Below, piece after piece: positions 27,124 through 34,770 of a DNA stretch of 64,000 nt (its first letter is position 1; the number at the start of each line of letters is the position of its first letter). The stretch lies in NCBI RefSeq assembly GCF_022549675.1, contig NZ_JAKZGR010000010.1, positions 62,001 through 126,000 on the forward strand. The letters are read 5' to 3'. The notes under the pieces were generated by a model. It did not search any database. It was given only the letters and a program-made list of their open reading frames with translations, and was not told the DNA's origin. A program made the translations under genes and the position numbers. Source of the stretch: Belliella kenyensis. Its GTDB lineage: Bacteria; Bacteroidota; Bacteroidia; Cytophagales; Cyclobacteriaceae.

Positions 27124-29196
27124 ATGCTCAAGCTCCCGAACTTAAATATCGGCAAGATAAGTCTTTTGGTCGCAATAATGACCTGGCTAGCCCTACTTTT
27201 TGTCGATATTACAAGACTTTTCGGCAAAATTAATCAATTAGATTCTTCAATTGCTCCAGAAATTTCCTATATTTTACAAATTATTTTTTTTATCATGGTG
27301 TACCTCTTTTTTCACCATTCTATCCAAAAGAGTGAAAAAAGCAACTTCTTAGACCTGATTTGGCGTGGTGCAAGTACTGGTTTATTGGCTACTGTTGTAT
27401 CCCTATTGATTTCCCTTTTTTATTATATGTTGGGAGATAGCAGGCTTGCTTCTGACCCAATTTTGAAAAACGTGTTTTATCATATAGATTTTGGGTTCAT
27501 TACGCTTTTTCTTGTCTCTTGTACCTTACTGTGGAAGCATCTGATCCTTTATCAGAAAAACAAGCGAATAGTCAATCAATGGCAAGGTTTTGAGGTTGGT
27601 TTATTGATTAGTATGTTTTTTGTTTTCTTTAATCAAAACTCCTTAGATTATAGCTTTCTCTTTGGGCTTGGAGTATTGGTGATATTTGGAATCTCTCTCT
27701 CTGTGAATCTCAAGTGGATACCCTATCTTACTTTCAAAGAGAAATGGAAATCGATTTTATACTTGGTAGTTATTCTTATCTCCTCTTCATATCTTTTTAT
27801 ACAGATTCTATCCTATAGTTCTAGCTTAACCCCATACCTGAATTTGACAGATAATTTGTTTTTGCTAGCACTTTTCGCTTTTGTATTTATCTATTCACTT
27901 TTTAGTTTCTTAGTAACACTCTTCAACTTGCCCACCTCATCTGTTTTTGAGCAAAAACTCGTAGAAGCGATCAATTTCCAGCGTCTCAGTCAGTCCATAA
28001 AACCAGGGCAAAATGAAAATCAAGTGCTAGATATTCTCATGGATTCTTGCATGAGTGCAGCATATGTAGATGCGGCGTGGATGGAAATTTTGGATGTGAA
28101 AGGAAACAGAAATGTCATTCATCAAAGATTTATAGGAAATAAAGAAAGGAAAGAGCTTCAGAAATTAATAGAAGAAACAAAGCCATTTTCTGATTTCATT
28201 TGGGACAGTAAATTAAACGACAGCAAGACATTCATAGGCAAGCTGACTGATTTCAAATACAAGTCGGCTATGATCATACCATTGGTGATTCACAAAAAAA
28301 CCTTGGGTAAAATATATCTTGTCAAAGAGGTAAAAGATGGATTCAATAAAGAAATGACCAATATCATTGCAACATTTGTAGGTCAAGCATGTATCTCCGT
28401 AGAAAACTATAGACTCCTCAATGAGGCATTGAAAAATGAAAGGTACAAAGAAGAGTTACAAATTGCACAGAGAGTCCAAAGAAGCTTACTACCATCCAAG
28501 CTACATCATGATGATTCCTTCCAAATCCATGGATTCTCTGAGGCAGCAGATGAAGTTGGGGGAGATTACTACGAAACACAAGCATTGGGTGAAGGGAAAT
28601 ATGCCATCATCATAGGAGATGTCTCGGGCAAGGGTACTTCAGCAGCCTTTAATATGTCTCAAATGAAAGGTGTATTTCATAGTTTAGTACAATTGAATCC
28701 TAGCCCAAGTGAATTTTTGATCAAAGCTAATTCGGCGTTGAGCCACTGCTTGGAGAGGAATCATTTTATCACCACATCTTACTATGTCCTTGATACTGTT
28801 GCTCAAGAGATTACTTATTCAAGGGCAGGTCACTGTCCCACGTTATTTTTCAAAGCTAAAGAAAATGCGTCGGAGTATCTGAGCATCGATGGGATGGGTC
28901 TGGGTGTATTGAGGAGTAAGTTATATGAAAAGTATGTGCATCAAAAAGTCGTCTCTTATGAGCCAGGGGATATTATGATATTATTCACGGACGGTATCAT
29001 AGAAGCCAAGAATCAATCAGGTGAGGAGTTTGGATACGAAAGATTGAAAAAGTCCGTAAATGGTAGTCATGAGTTGACAGCAAGTCAAATCCAACAGAAG
29101 ATTATAGAAGATATGTATGAGTTCATAGGATCATCATCTTTGCCCGATGATGACTACTCACTTCTGGTAATAAAGTTTTTACAGAAACCTCAGTAA
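27124..29196 (+). CDS. membrane SpoIIE/RsbU-type PP2C phosphatase with GAF domain
   Basis: This 690-residue protein has an N-terminal membrane domain of roughly seven helices (about residues 10-270), a GAF-like sensory domain (about 285-435), a linker helix with IAQRVQRSLLP, and a PP2C/SpoIIE phosphatase domain (about 465-690). Metal-binding motifs are seen in ADEVGGDYYE, IIGDVSGKG, LFTDGIIEA and DDDYSLL. It should dephosphorylate a STAS-domain antagonist. The next two genes encode that STAS protein and a HATPase kinase, a complete partner-switching set. Confidence 0.9.
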   Translation: MLKLPNLNIGKISLLVAIMTWLALLFVDITRLFGKINQLDSSIAPEISYILQIIFFIMVYLFFHHSIQKSEKSNFLDLIWRGASTGLLATVVSLLISLFYYMLGDSRLASDPILKNVFYHIDFGFITLFLVSCTLLWKHLILYQKNKRIVNQWQGFEVGLLISMFFVFFNQNSLDYSFLFGLGVLVIFGISLSVNLKWIPYLTFKEKWKSILYLVVILISSSYLFIQILSYSSSLTPYLNLTDNLFLLALFAFVFIYSLFSFLVTLFNLPTSSVFEQKLVEAINFQRLSQSIKPGQNENQVLDILMDSCMSAAYVDAAWMEILDVKGNRNVIHQRFIGNKERKELQKLIEETKPFSDFIWDSKLNDSKTFIGKLTDFKYKSAMIIPLVIHKKTLGKIYLVKEVKDGFNKEMTNIIATFVGQACISVENYRLLNEALKNERYKEELQIAQRVQRSLLPSKLHHDDSFQIHGFSEAADEVGGDYYETQALGEGKYAIIIGDVSGKGTSAAFNMSQMKGVFHSLVQLNPSPSEFLIKANSALSHCLERNHFITTSYYVLDTVAQEITYSRAGHCPTLFFKAKENASEYLSIDGMGLGVLRSKLYEKYVHQKVVSYEPGDIMILFTDGIIEAKNQSGEEFGYERLKKSVNGSHELTASQIQQKIIEDMYEFIGSSSLPDDDYSLLVIKFLQKPQ

Positions 29197-29218
29197 CCCT
29201 AACAGCGTATAATACAAC

Positions 29219-29551
29219 ATGCTTAAGATCGAAACAACACACGATTCCAATTTTACAACACTGCATTTGATAGGTGAAGTGGATGCGAGTAATTCCATAG
29301 AGCTTGACGAGCAGATCACTGGATTGGTGGAAAGCGGTGCGAAAAAAATACTCGTAGACGGTACGAAGCTAGAGTATATTTCATCAGCAGGTCTTGGAGT
29401 CTTTATGTCCTACATTGAGGACTTTCAGGAAAATGAGATTTCATTGGTCATTTATGGACTCAATGAAAGAGTATATCAAGTATTTAGAATTTTGGGCTTA
29501 GACCAGTTGATAAAAATCAAGTCCGACAAAGAAGAAGCATTGCGAGTATGA
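29219..29551 (+). CDS. STAS-domain anti-sigma factor antagonist
   Basis: This 110-residue protein is a single STAS domain. The switch loop reads KLEYISSAGLGVF, with Ser55/Ser56 where RsbV and SpoIIAA are phosphorylated. The usual Asp before the serines is Ile here. In this family the kinase phosphorylates the protein and the SpoIIE-type phosphatase releases it. It starts 22 bp after the phosphatase gene and overlaps the kinase gene by 4 bp. The final target of the switch is not encoded nearby. Confidence 0.92.
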   Translation: MLKIETTHDSNFTTLHLIGEVDASNSIELDEQITGLVESGAKKILVDGTKLEYISSAGLGVFMSYIEDFQENEISLVIYGLNERVYQVFRILGLDQLIKIKSDKEEALRV

Positions 29552-29970
29552 TAATGAAGCACGAGCTCAAACTATATTGTGACACTACGAGGCTTGCGGA
29601 TTTAAGGAAATTTTTGAATGACATTCTTCAAAACACTTCTCTTTCCGATATCGAACAGCACCAAGTTACATTGGCAGTGGATGAGGTATGCGCCAATCTG
29701 ATCATTCATTCTCATGGATGCAATGCCAAAGAATTTATCAAGGTAGAAGTAGAAAAAGAAAATGGTATCTTAAAGATAGAAATCGTAGATCGTGGTGAAG
29801 GATTTAATATAATAGAGTATAAAGAGCCTGAAATTTCTCATGTAAAAGCTACCAAAAGGAAAGGTGGTCTGGGCATAATTTTAGTCAAAAGAATTATGGA
29901 TAGAATCGAATTCGAAAAAATAGGAACTCAAAACACTTGTAGACTTTTTAAGATTCTAAAATCCAAATAA
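29548..29970 (+). CDS. RsbW-like HATPase, anti-sigma-type serine kinase
   Basis: This 140-residue protein has a GHKL ATPase fold. The N-box is HQVTLAVDEVCANLIIHSHG, the G1 box DRGEGFN and the G2-like segment GGLGIILVKRIMDRIEF. Proteins of this type phosphorylate the STAS partner or bind a target factor. The start is taken at ATG 29548 (ATGA overlap with the STAS stop); ATG 29554 is also possible. No sigma factor gene follows. Confidence 0.9.
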   Translation: MIMKHELKLYCDTTRLADLRKFLNDILQNTSLSDIEQHQVTLAVDEVCANLIIHSHGCNAKEFIKVEVEKENGILKIEIVDRGEGFNIIEYKEPEISHVKATKRKGGLGIILVKRIMDRIEFEKIGTQNTCRLFKILKSK

Positions 29971-30018
29971 TTGTTAATTTCTCATTCTTTATGCTGTTCA
30001 GCCGAATAATTGTACTTT

Positions 30019-30026
30019 TAAATTTG
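30019..30026 (+). promoter_or_regulatory. -7 box of the PPIase operon
   Basis: TAAATTTG is an exact TAnnTTTG box 35 nt before the ATG at 30062. It predicts a leader of about 30 nt for the three-gene folding operon. Confidence 0.6.
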
Positions 30027-30061
30027 TAACATTGCAGTAGAATTTTCGGCAAGCTATAAAT

Positions 30062-32068
30062 ATGAATTTCAAATATTTCTACTTATACATACTGGTTGTA
30101 GCATTTTCTTGTAGTCCCAAAACTACCATGAAGTCTGAAGACAACATGTCAAATGCTCCAGTCTCCTTGATGACAATAGGTAATGAGGAAGTATATGCAG
30201 ATGAATTTTTGCATATTATTTCCAAAAATCGCTCATTTTTAGAAAAAGAAGGGACGATTTCAAAAGCTGATTTTGAAGAAAATTTTGATCTTTTTGTCAA
30301 TTTCAAACTTAAAGTAAAAGAAGCTGAAAATAGGGGGCTTCATCAAACAGAGGAGTTTGATAGAGAGTTTTCTATGTTTAAAGAAGACCTGATAAAGCCT
30401 TACTTGATCAAAAACTCCTTGCAGGAAGGTGAATTGATGAAAGCCTATAATAGGATGCAGGAAATAGTCAAAGCTAGCCACATCCTTCTTCAATTTCCTA
30501 CAAATGCCACTAGAGAAGACACCATCGCTGTCTATAGAATGGCTCAAAAGCTCAAGAATCAAGCTGATGAAGGAGAGGATTTTAATGAATTGGCTTTTGT
30601 ACATTCAGAAGATCCTTCTGCTAAGGAGAACAAAGGCAATCTAGGCTATTTTACAGCACTCCAAATGGTTCATCAATTTGAGGATGCGACCTATGGATTG
30701 AAAATCGGAGAGGTGTCCGACCCTATTCTTACCGACTACGGCTATCATATCATCAGACTGGAAGATAGAAAACCAAATCCAGGAGAGATCAGAGTATCAC
30801 ATATTTTGATTAGATCACAATCTTCTGACCCTGTTACTGAAGAGCGTATTCTAAGAAAAGTCTCAGAAATCTACCAAGAACTTCAGAAGCCCGAGAGTGT
30901 GTGGGAGGAAGTGTGTGCGCAATATTCAGAAGACCAAGGAACCAGAAATACTGGGGGACTTCTTCCATTTATTGGTATCGGTTCAGTTATACCTGAGTTT
31001 GAGAGGGTGGCTTTTAGCTTGAATGAGATAGGTGAAATCTCGCCTCCTGCCAAGACGCCATATGGTTATCATATAATTAGGTTAGAAGAGAAAAGACCTC
31101 TTCCTCCATTCGAAGAGATGGAGGCTCTGATCAAATCCAAGATTTTAAGAGATAGTAGATCTTCATTGATTCAGTCTCAGGTTGCTTCCATCCAAAAAGC
31201 AAGGTATCAATTCTCTGAAAACGAGACTCTTGTTGATAGTTTGGAGACGTTGTTTGATAAAAATTCAAGGAATGAAGCTATTGAAAAAGTAAATAATGCT
31301 CAGCTTAATGATCGCATTATATTTTCAGCTGGAGGTGTAGATAGGACAGTTCAAGACCTACTTGATTACATGCTGACAAGTGGTCAGATAGTTAGAGTAG
31401 GGAATAAGAATTTATTGACGGCTTGGTATGAAAAGTATGTTGAAAATATGCTCAATCAGGCTGAGGAAAATGACCTTGCTTCTAATAACAAAGAATATCA
31501 ATTGACACTAAAGGAATACAGGGATGGTATTATGCTATTTACCTTGATGAATGAAAACGTCTGGCAGAAAGCTCTTGAAGATAGCCTAGGTCAGGTGGAT
31601 TTCTATGAAAAGCACAAAGATAGGTATCAATGGAAGGAAAGAACTGAGGCCATCATAGTGAAGATGACCAAGGATGAGTTCACTCCATCTGTGAGACGAT
31701 TCTTGTCAGACAAAAAGTATCAAGACAATTTGGTGAATAGATTGGAAAACACTTTCCTAAATGACAATCCCCTTGCATTTACAATCGATAAGGATGTATT
31801 TGAAATGGAATCACATCCAATCTTGAGTCGTGCTATTGCCAATAAAGCATTTCAAGAAGTCAAAGCAAATAATGCTATATACTTTGTCTTGTTAGGAAAT
31901 AAATTACCGCCTGGAAACAAAAAATTTGAAGAGACTAGAGGCAAAGTTATACAAGATTTTCAAGAGTACTTAGACCAAAGCTTATTAGATACCTTGAAGT
32001 CGAATTATACTGTCAGGATAAACGAAGAAGAAAAAAACAGAGTTTACGAGCTTGTTACAAAAAAATAA
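30062..32068 (+). CDS. PpiC-type peptidyl-prolyl isomerase lipoprotein, two rotamase domains
   Basis: This 668-residue protein has a lipoprotein signal (MNFKYFYLYILVVAFSC). A SurA-like N-terminal helical domain (about 30-135) is followed by two parvulin domains, about 138-235 (KASHILLQF ... TDYGYHIIRLED) and 243-345 (RVSHILIRS ... TPYGYHIIRLEE). The helical C-terminal half has no further rotamase motif. It is probably a periplasmic chaperone for outer-membrane proteins. It is first of three overlapping genes: the next begins 17 bp before its stop. Confidence 0.9.
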   Translation: MNFKYFYLYILVVAFSCSPKTTMKSEDNMSNAPVSLMTIGNEEVYADEFLHIISKNRSFLEKEGTISKADFEENFDLFVNFKLKVKEAENRGLHQTEEFDREFSMFKEDLIKPYLIKNSLQEGELMKAYNRMQEIVKASHILLQFPTNATREDTIAVYRMAQKLKNQADEGEDFNELAFVHSEDPSAKENKGNLGYFTALQMVHQFEDATYGLKIGEVSDPILTDYGYHIIRLEDRKPNPGEIRVSHILIRSQSSDPVTEERILRKVSEIYQELQKPESVWEEVCAQYSEDQGTRNTGGLLPFIGIGSVIPEFERVAFSLNEIGEISPPAKTPYGYHIIRLEEKRPLPPFEEMEALIKSKILRDSRSSLIQSQVASIQKARYQFSENETLVDSLETLFDKNSRNEAIEKVNNAQLNDRIIFSAGGVDRTVQDLLDYMLTSGQIVRVGNKNLLTAWYEKYVENMLNQAEENDLASNNKEYQLTLKEYRDGIMLFTLMNENVWQKALEDSLGQVDFYEKHKDRYQWKERTEAIIVKMTKDEFTPSVRRFLSDKKYQDNLVNRLENTFLNDNPLAFTIDKDVFEMESHPILSRAIANKAFQEVKANNAIYFVLLGNKLPPGNKKFEETRGKVIQDFQEYLDQSLLDTLKSNYTVRINEEEKNRVYELVTKK

Positions 32069-32927
32069 AATTCTACCTGTATTGATCATTAGTTTGTCGC
32101 TAAGTGCCTGTGACTTTTTTAAGTTCAAGACAGTCACTGAAGAGGACTTGGATGATCAAATTGTAGCGACAGTTGGAAACCAAAAGCTGAAAAGATCTGA
32201 GTTGAAGTTTTTGACCTTTCAAGGGAATGATGTACAAGATAGTATGAACATTTCAAGGAAGTATATTCAAAATTGGGTTCAAAAACAGCTGATGATCAAA
32301 GAGGCTGGAAAGTCTATGGCTTTTGATGAAGCAGAACTCAATCGTAAATTACTAGACTATAGATATGCCTTGATGGTATATGAATATGAAAAATCTTACG
32401 TTGAATCTCACAGTATTGATGAGATCAATACAGAAGATATCCTTGCATACTATGAGAGCCACAAAGAGAATTTCAACTTAAAGGAAATCATAGTTCGAGC
32501 TAATTATTTCAAATTGGAGAAAAACTCCAATCAGAAGCGAAACCTAGAAAGGTTGCTGAACAGAAATGCCGAAGATCCGTCTGATTTGAAGCAATTTGCT
32601 TTGGATCATGCAGATAATTATTACTTGGAAGATTCTACTTGGGTAATATTTGATGAGATCATCGTAGGCACCCCAATTAGTGATAATAATAACAAAGTTC
32701 AGCTTTTAAGAAATAATAAGTTAATTAAAGCAGAAGACGATACCTTTACATATTATTTCAAGATTTTGGAATATAAATTGCAAGACCAAGTTCCACCAGT
32801 TGAATTTGTAAAGGATGAAATTTCAGCTATACTAAGAAATAAGAAAAGATTGGAGCTTGTAGAAAAGCTTCAAAAGGAAATTTATACTAGAGCAGAGGAA
32901 AATAATGAGTTTAAAATATATGAGTAA
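32052..32927 (+). CDS. SurA-like lipoprotein lacking a rotamase domain
   Basis: This 291-residue protein starts at TTG 32052, the only start that keeps the signal segment NKILPVLIISLSLSA plus Cys. The start overlaps the upstream gene by 17 bp. The body keeps the N-terminal SurA-type helices (IVATVGNQKLKRSELKFLTF, RKYIQNWVQKQLMIKEA) and a C-terminal helix, but the middle lacks the parvulin HILxx and YGYHIIxL motifs. It looks like a chaperone-only paralogue in an operon of isomerases. The next gene overlaps its end by 23 bp. Confidence 0.8.
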   Translation: MLQKNKILPVLIISLSLSACDFFKFKTVTEEDLDDQIVATVGNQKLKRSELKFLTFQGNDVQDSMNISRKYIQNWVQKQLMIKEAGKSMAFDEAELNRKLLDYRYALMVYEYEKSYVESHSIDEINTEDILAYYESHKENFNLKEIIVRANYFKLEKNSNQKRNLERLLNRNAEDPSDLKQFALDHADNYYLEDSTWVIFDEIIVGTPISDNNNKVQLLRNNKLIKAEDDTFTYYFKILEYKLQDQVPPVEFVKDEISAILRNKKRLELVEKLQKEIYTRAEENNEFKIYE

Positions 32928-34311
32928 AGCAAATAAGTTTCTTTCTATCACTTCATGTCTGATGGTACTTGTGGGTGTTGTTTTTGCCCAGGAGGAAGAA
33001 AAGAAACCCACCACTACCACACCCGCAACGGGTCAAGTGATCGACCGAATTGTAGCAAAAGTAAATAACTACATTTTGCTAGAATCTGATGTTCAAAAAA
33101 CCTATTTGGAGGCGATTTCAAATTCACAGCAAGGTTTCGAAGCTCCTTCACGTTGTGATATTTTTGAATCACTCTTGATCAATAAACTTATGGTGGCCAA
33201 AGCAGAGATAGATTCAGTAATAGTAAGTGATGCAGAGGTGATGCTTCAAGCCGATCAGAGATTCAGTATGATTATGTCCCAGTTCGGTGGAGACGAATCT
33301 ACTTTGGTGGAGGTCTATGGAAAAACAAGTGATCAACTAAAATCTGAAATCAACGATGCCCTGAGAGAACAAATGATCGTTCAACGTATGCAAGGAAAGA
33401 TCACAGAAGGTCTCACTGTCTCTCCCGCAGAAGTAAGAAGGTTCTTCAATTCTATTCACAGGGATTCACTTCCTTTTTTCTCAGCTGAAGTTACCGTAGG
33501 GCAAATTGTGAGAAAACCACAAGTGAATGAAAAGGCAAAAACAGAGGTTGCAAATTTCCTTTCAGGTTTAAAAAAACAAATCAATGATGGTACTTCTGAC
33601 TTCGCTACATTAGCAAAAGAGTATTCGCAAGATCCAGGATCGGCTATACAAGGAGGTGAGCTTGGATTCTTCAGAAGAGGGGAACTTGCACCCGAATTTG
33701 AAGCTACAGCTCTCGGACTTAGACCAGGAGAGATATCTGATCCAGTAGAAACTATGTTTGGATTTCACATGATCCAATTGTTAGAAAGAAGAGGAAATAC
33801 TTTTAATACTAGACATATTTTGATAAAACCTCAACCAAGTGAAGAGGATATCAAAAAAACGGAAAGGTATTTGGATAGTTTGAGAACTGTGATTTTAGAT
33901 AAGAAGATAGATTTTGCAAAAGCCGCCAAAGAATATTCTGAAGATAGAGAGACTTCTGATAATGGAGGCTTCTTTGCAGACCAAGGATCTGGATCTAATA
34001 GGCTAACATTAAGGACTCTTGAAGACCCAGTGCTTTACTTTACCATTGATTCTATGAAAGTAGGTGGGATTACTACTCCGATGAGATTCGAGGATCCGCG
34101 AGAAGGTACTAAGGTGAGGATATTGTATTACAAAGACAGATATCCAGCACATAGAGCAAATCTCAACGATGATTTTGAAAAGCTCAAAGCTGCTACAAGA
34201 AGAAAGAAGGAAGACGATATATTGAGCAGGTGGTTTCTTACAGCCAAAGAAGATGTTTTTATTGATATCGATCCAGCTTACGACCGCTGCAATGTCCTTC
34301 AAGACAACTAA
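32905..34311 (+). CDS. SurA-like periplasmic peptidyl-prolyl isomerase
   Basis: This 468-residue protein has a signal peptide (KFLSITSCLMVLVGVVFA) and a SurA-type N-terminal domain (VIDRIVAKVNNYILLESDV). The first parvulin domain spans about 190-295 (VTVGQIVRKP ... FGFHMIQLLE). The second spans about 305-405 and is more divergent (RHILIKPQPS is kept). It probably assists outer-membrane protein folding. ATG 32905 has AGAGGA upstream; ATG 32920 is the alternative. It ends before a strong bidirectional terminator. Confidence 0.9.
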   Translation: MSLKYMSKANKFLSITSCLMVLVGVVFAQEEEKKPTTTTPATGQVIDRIVAKVNNYILLESDVQKTYLEAISNSQQGFEAPSRCDIFESLLINKLMVAKAEIDSVIVSDAEVMLQADQRFSMIMSQFGGDESTLVEVYGKTSDQLKSEINDALREQMIVQRMQGKITEGLTVSPAEVRRFFNSIHRDSLPFFSAEVTVGQIVRKPQVNEKAKTEVANFLSGLKKQINDGTSDFATLAKEYSQDPGSAIQGGELGFFRRGELAPEFEATALGLRPGEISDPVETMFGFHMIQLLERRGNTFNTRHILIKPQPSEEDIKKTERYLDSLRTVILDKKIDFAKAAKEYSEDRETSDNGGFFADQGSGSNRLTLRTLEDPVLYFTIDSMKVGGITTPMRFEDPREGTKVRILYYKDRYPAHRANLNDDFEKLKAATRRKKEDDILSRWFLTAKEDVFIDIDPAYDRCNVLQDN

Positions 34312-34337
34312 GTTTGGAAGGTCATTGAAAGTCAAAT

Positions 34338-34375
34338 AAAAAAAAGCCGACTGATTTTTCAGTCGGCTTTTTTTT
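34338..34375. terminator. bidirectional terminator after the PPIase operon
   Basis: An A-run plus GCCGACTGA (34346-34354) pairs with TCAGTCGGC (34359-34367) and a long T-run. It serves the plus-strand folding operon and the minus-strand carB-DUF4834 unit. Confidence 0.9.
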
Positions 34376-34452
34376 GCCCTTGCATAGGAGATAGGAGACT
34401 TGAAAGCTTGTTACTCTACAGATCCAGAAACTTTTGAAAATCAATTCAATAA

Positions 34453-34713
34453 TCAGTCTTTTACTTCTTCAAAGTCTACATACTCACCACCTTTTAATTG
34501 GTCTTTCTGCTTGCTTTTTTTGAAGTTATCTGGCACATGATCTACTCGCACCTCCCCAGTTTTGTTGTGTTGATGATAATGACCCTGCTGCTGATCTCTA
34601 GCAGCTTGATTTACTTGCTGTACAAACTTAGCCAGCTTAGTCCTTAAAAAGAACCTCATGAGTTGTATCAGCAACCAGCCAATTCCTAAAGTGATTACAA
34701 TAAACTTAACCAA
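34453..34713 (-). CDS. DUF4834 small membrane protein
   Basis: This 86-residue protein has one N-terminal transmembrane helix (VKFIVITLGIGWLLIQLMRFFL), then a polar His/Gln-rich segment and the family C-terminus GEVRVDHVPDNF ... GGEYVDFEEVKD. This is the DUF4834 pattern, restricted to Bacteroidota, of unknown function. It follows carB by 57 bp with a hairpin between. I infer co-transcription from spacing only. Confidence 0.85.
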   Translation of the reverse strand: MVKFIVITLGIGWLLIQLMRFFLRTKLAKFVQQVNQAARDQQQGHYHQHNKTGEVRVDHVPDNFKKSKQKDQLKGGEYVDFEEVKD

Positions 34714-34729
34714 ACCTTCAATATTTATT

Positions 34730-34757
34730 ACCCTAAGCTAGTATTCTAGCCTAGGGT
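34730..34757 (-). other. hairpin between carB and DUF4834 gene
   Basis: ACCCTAAGCTAG (34730-34741) and CTAGCCTAGGGT (34746-34757) pair with one mismatch around a 4-nt loop. No T-run follows on the minus strand, so it is more likely an mRNA end-protecting or processing structure. Confidence 0.55.
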
Positions 34758-34770
34758 ATGTTTTAAATTT

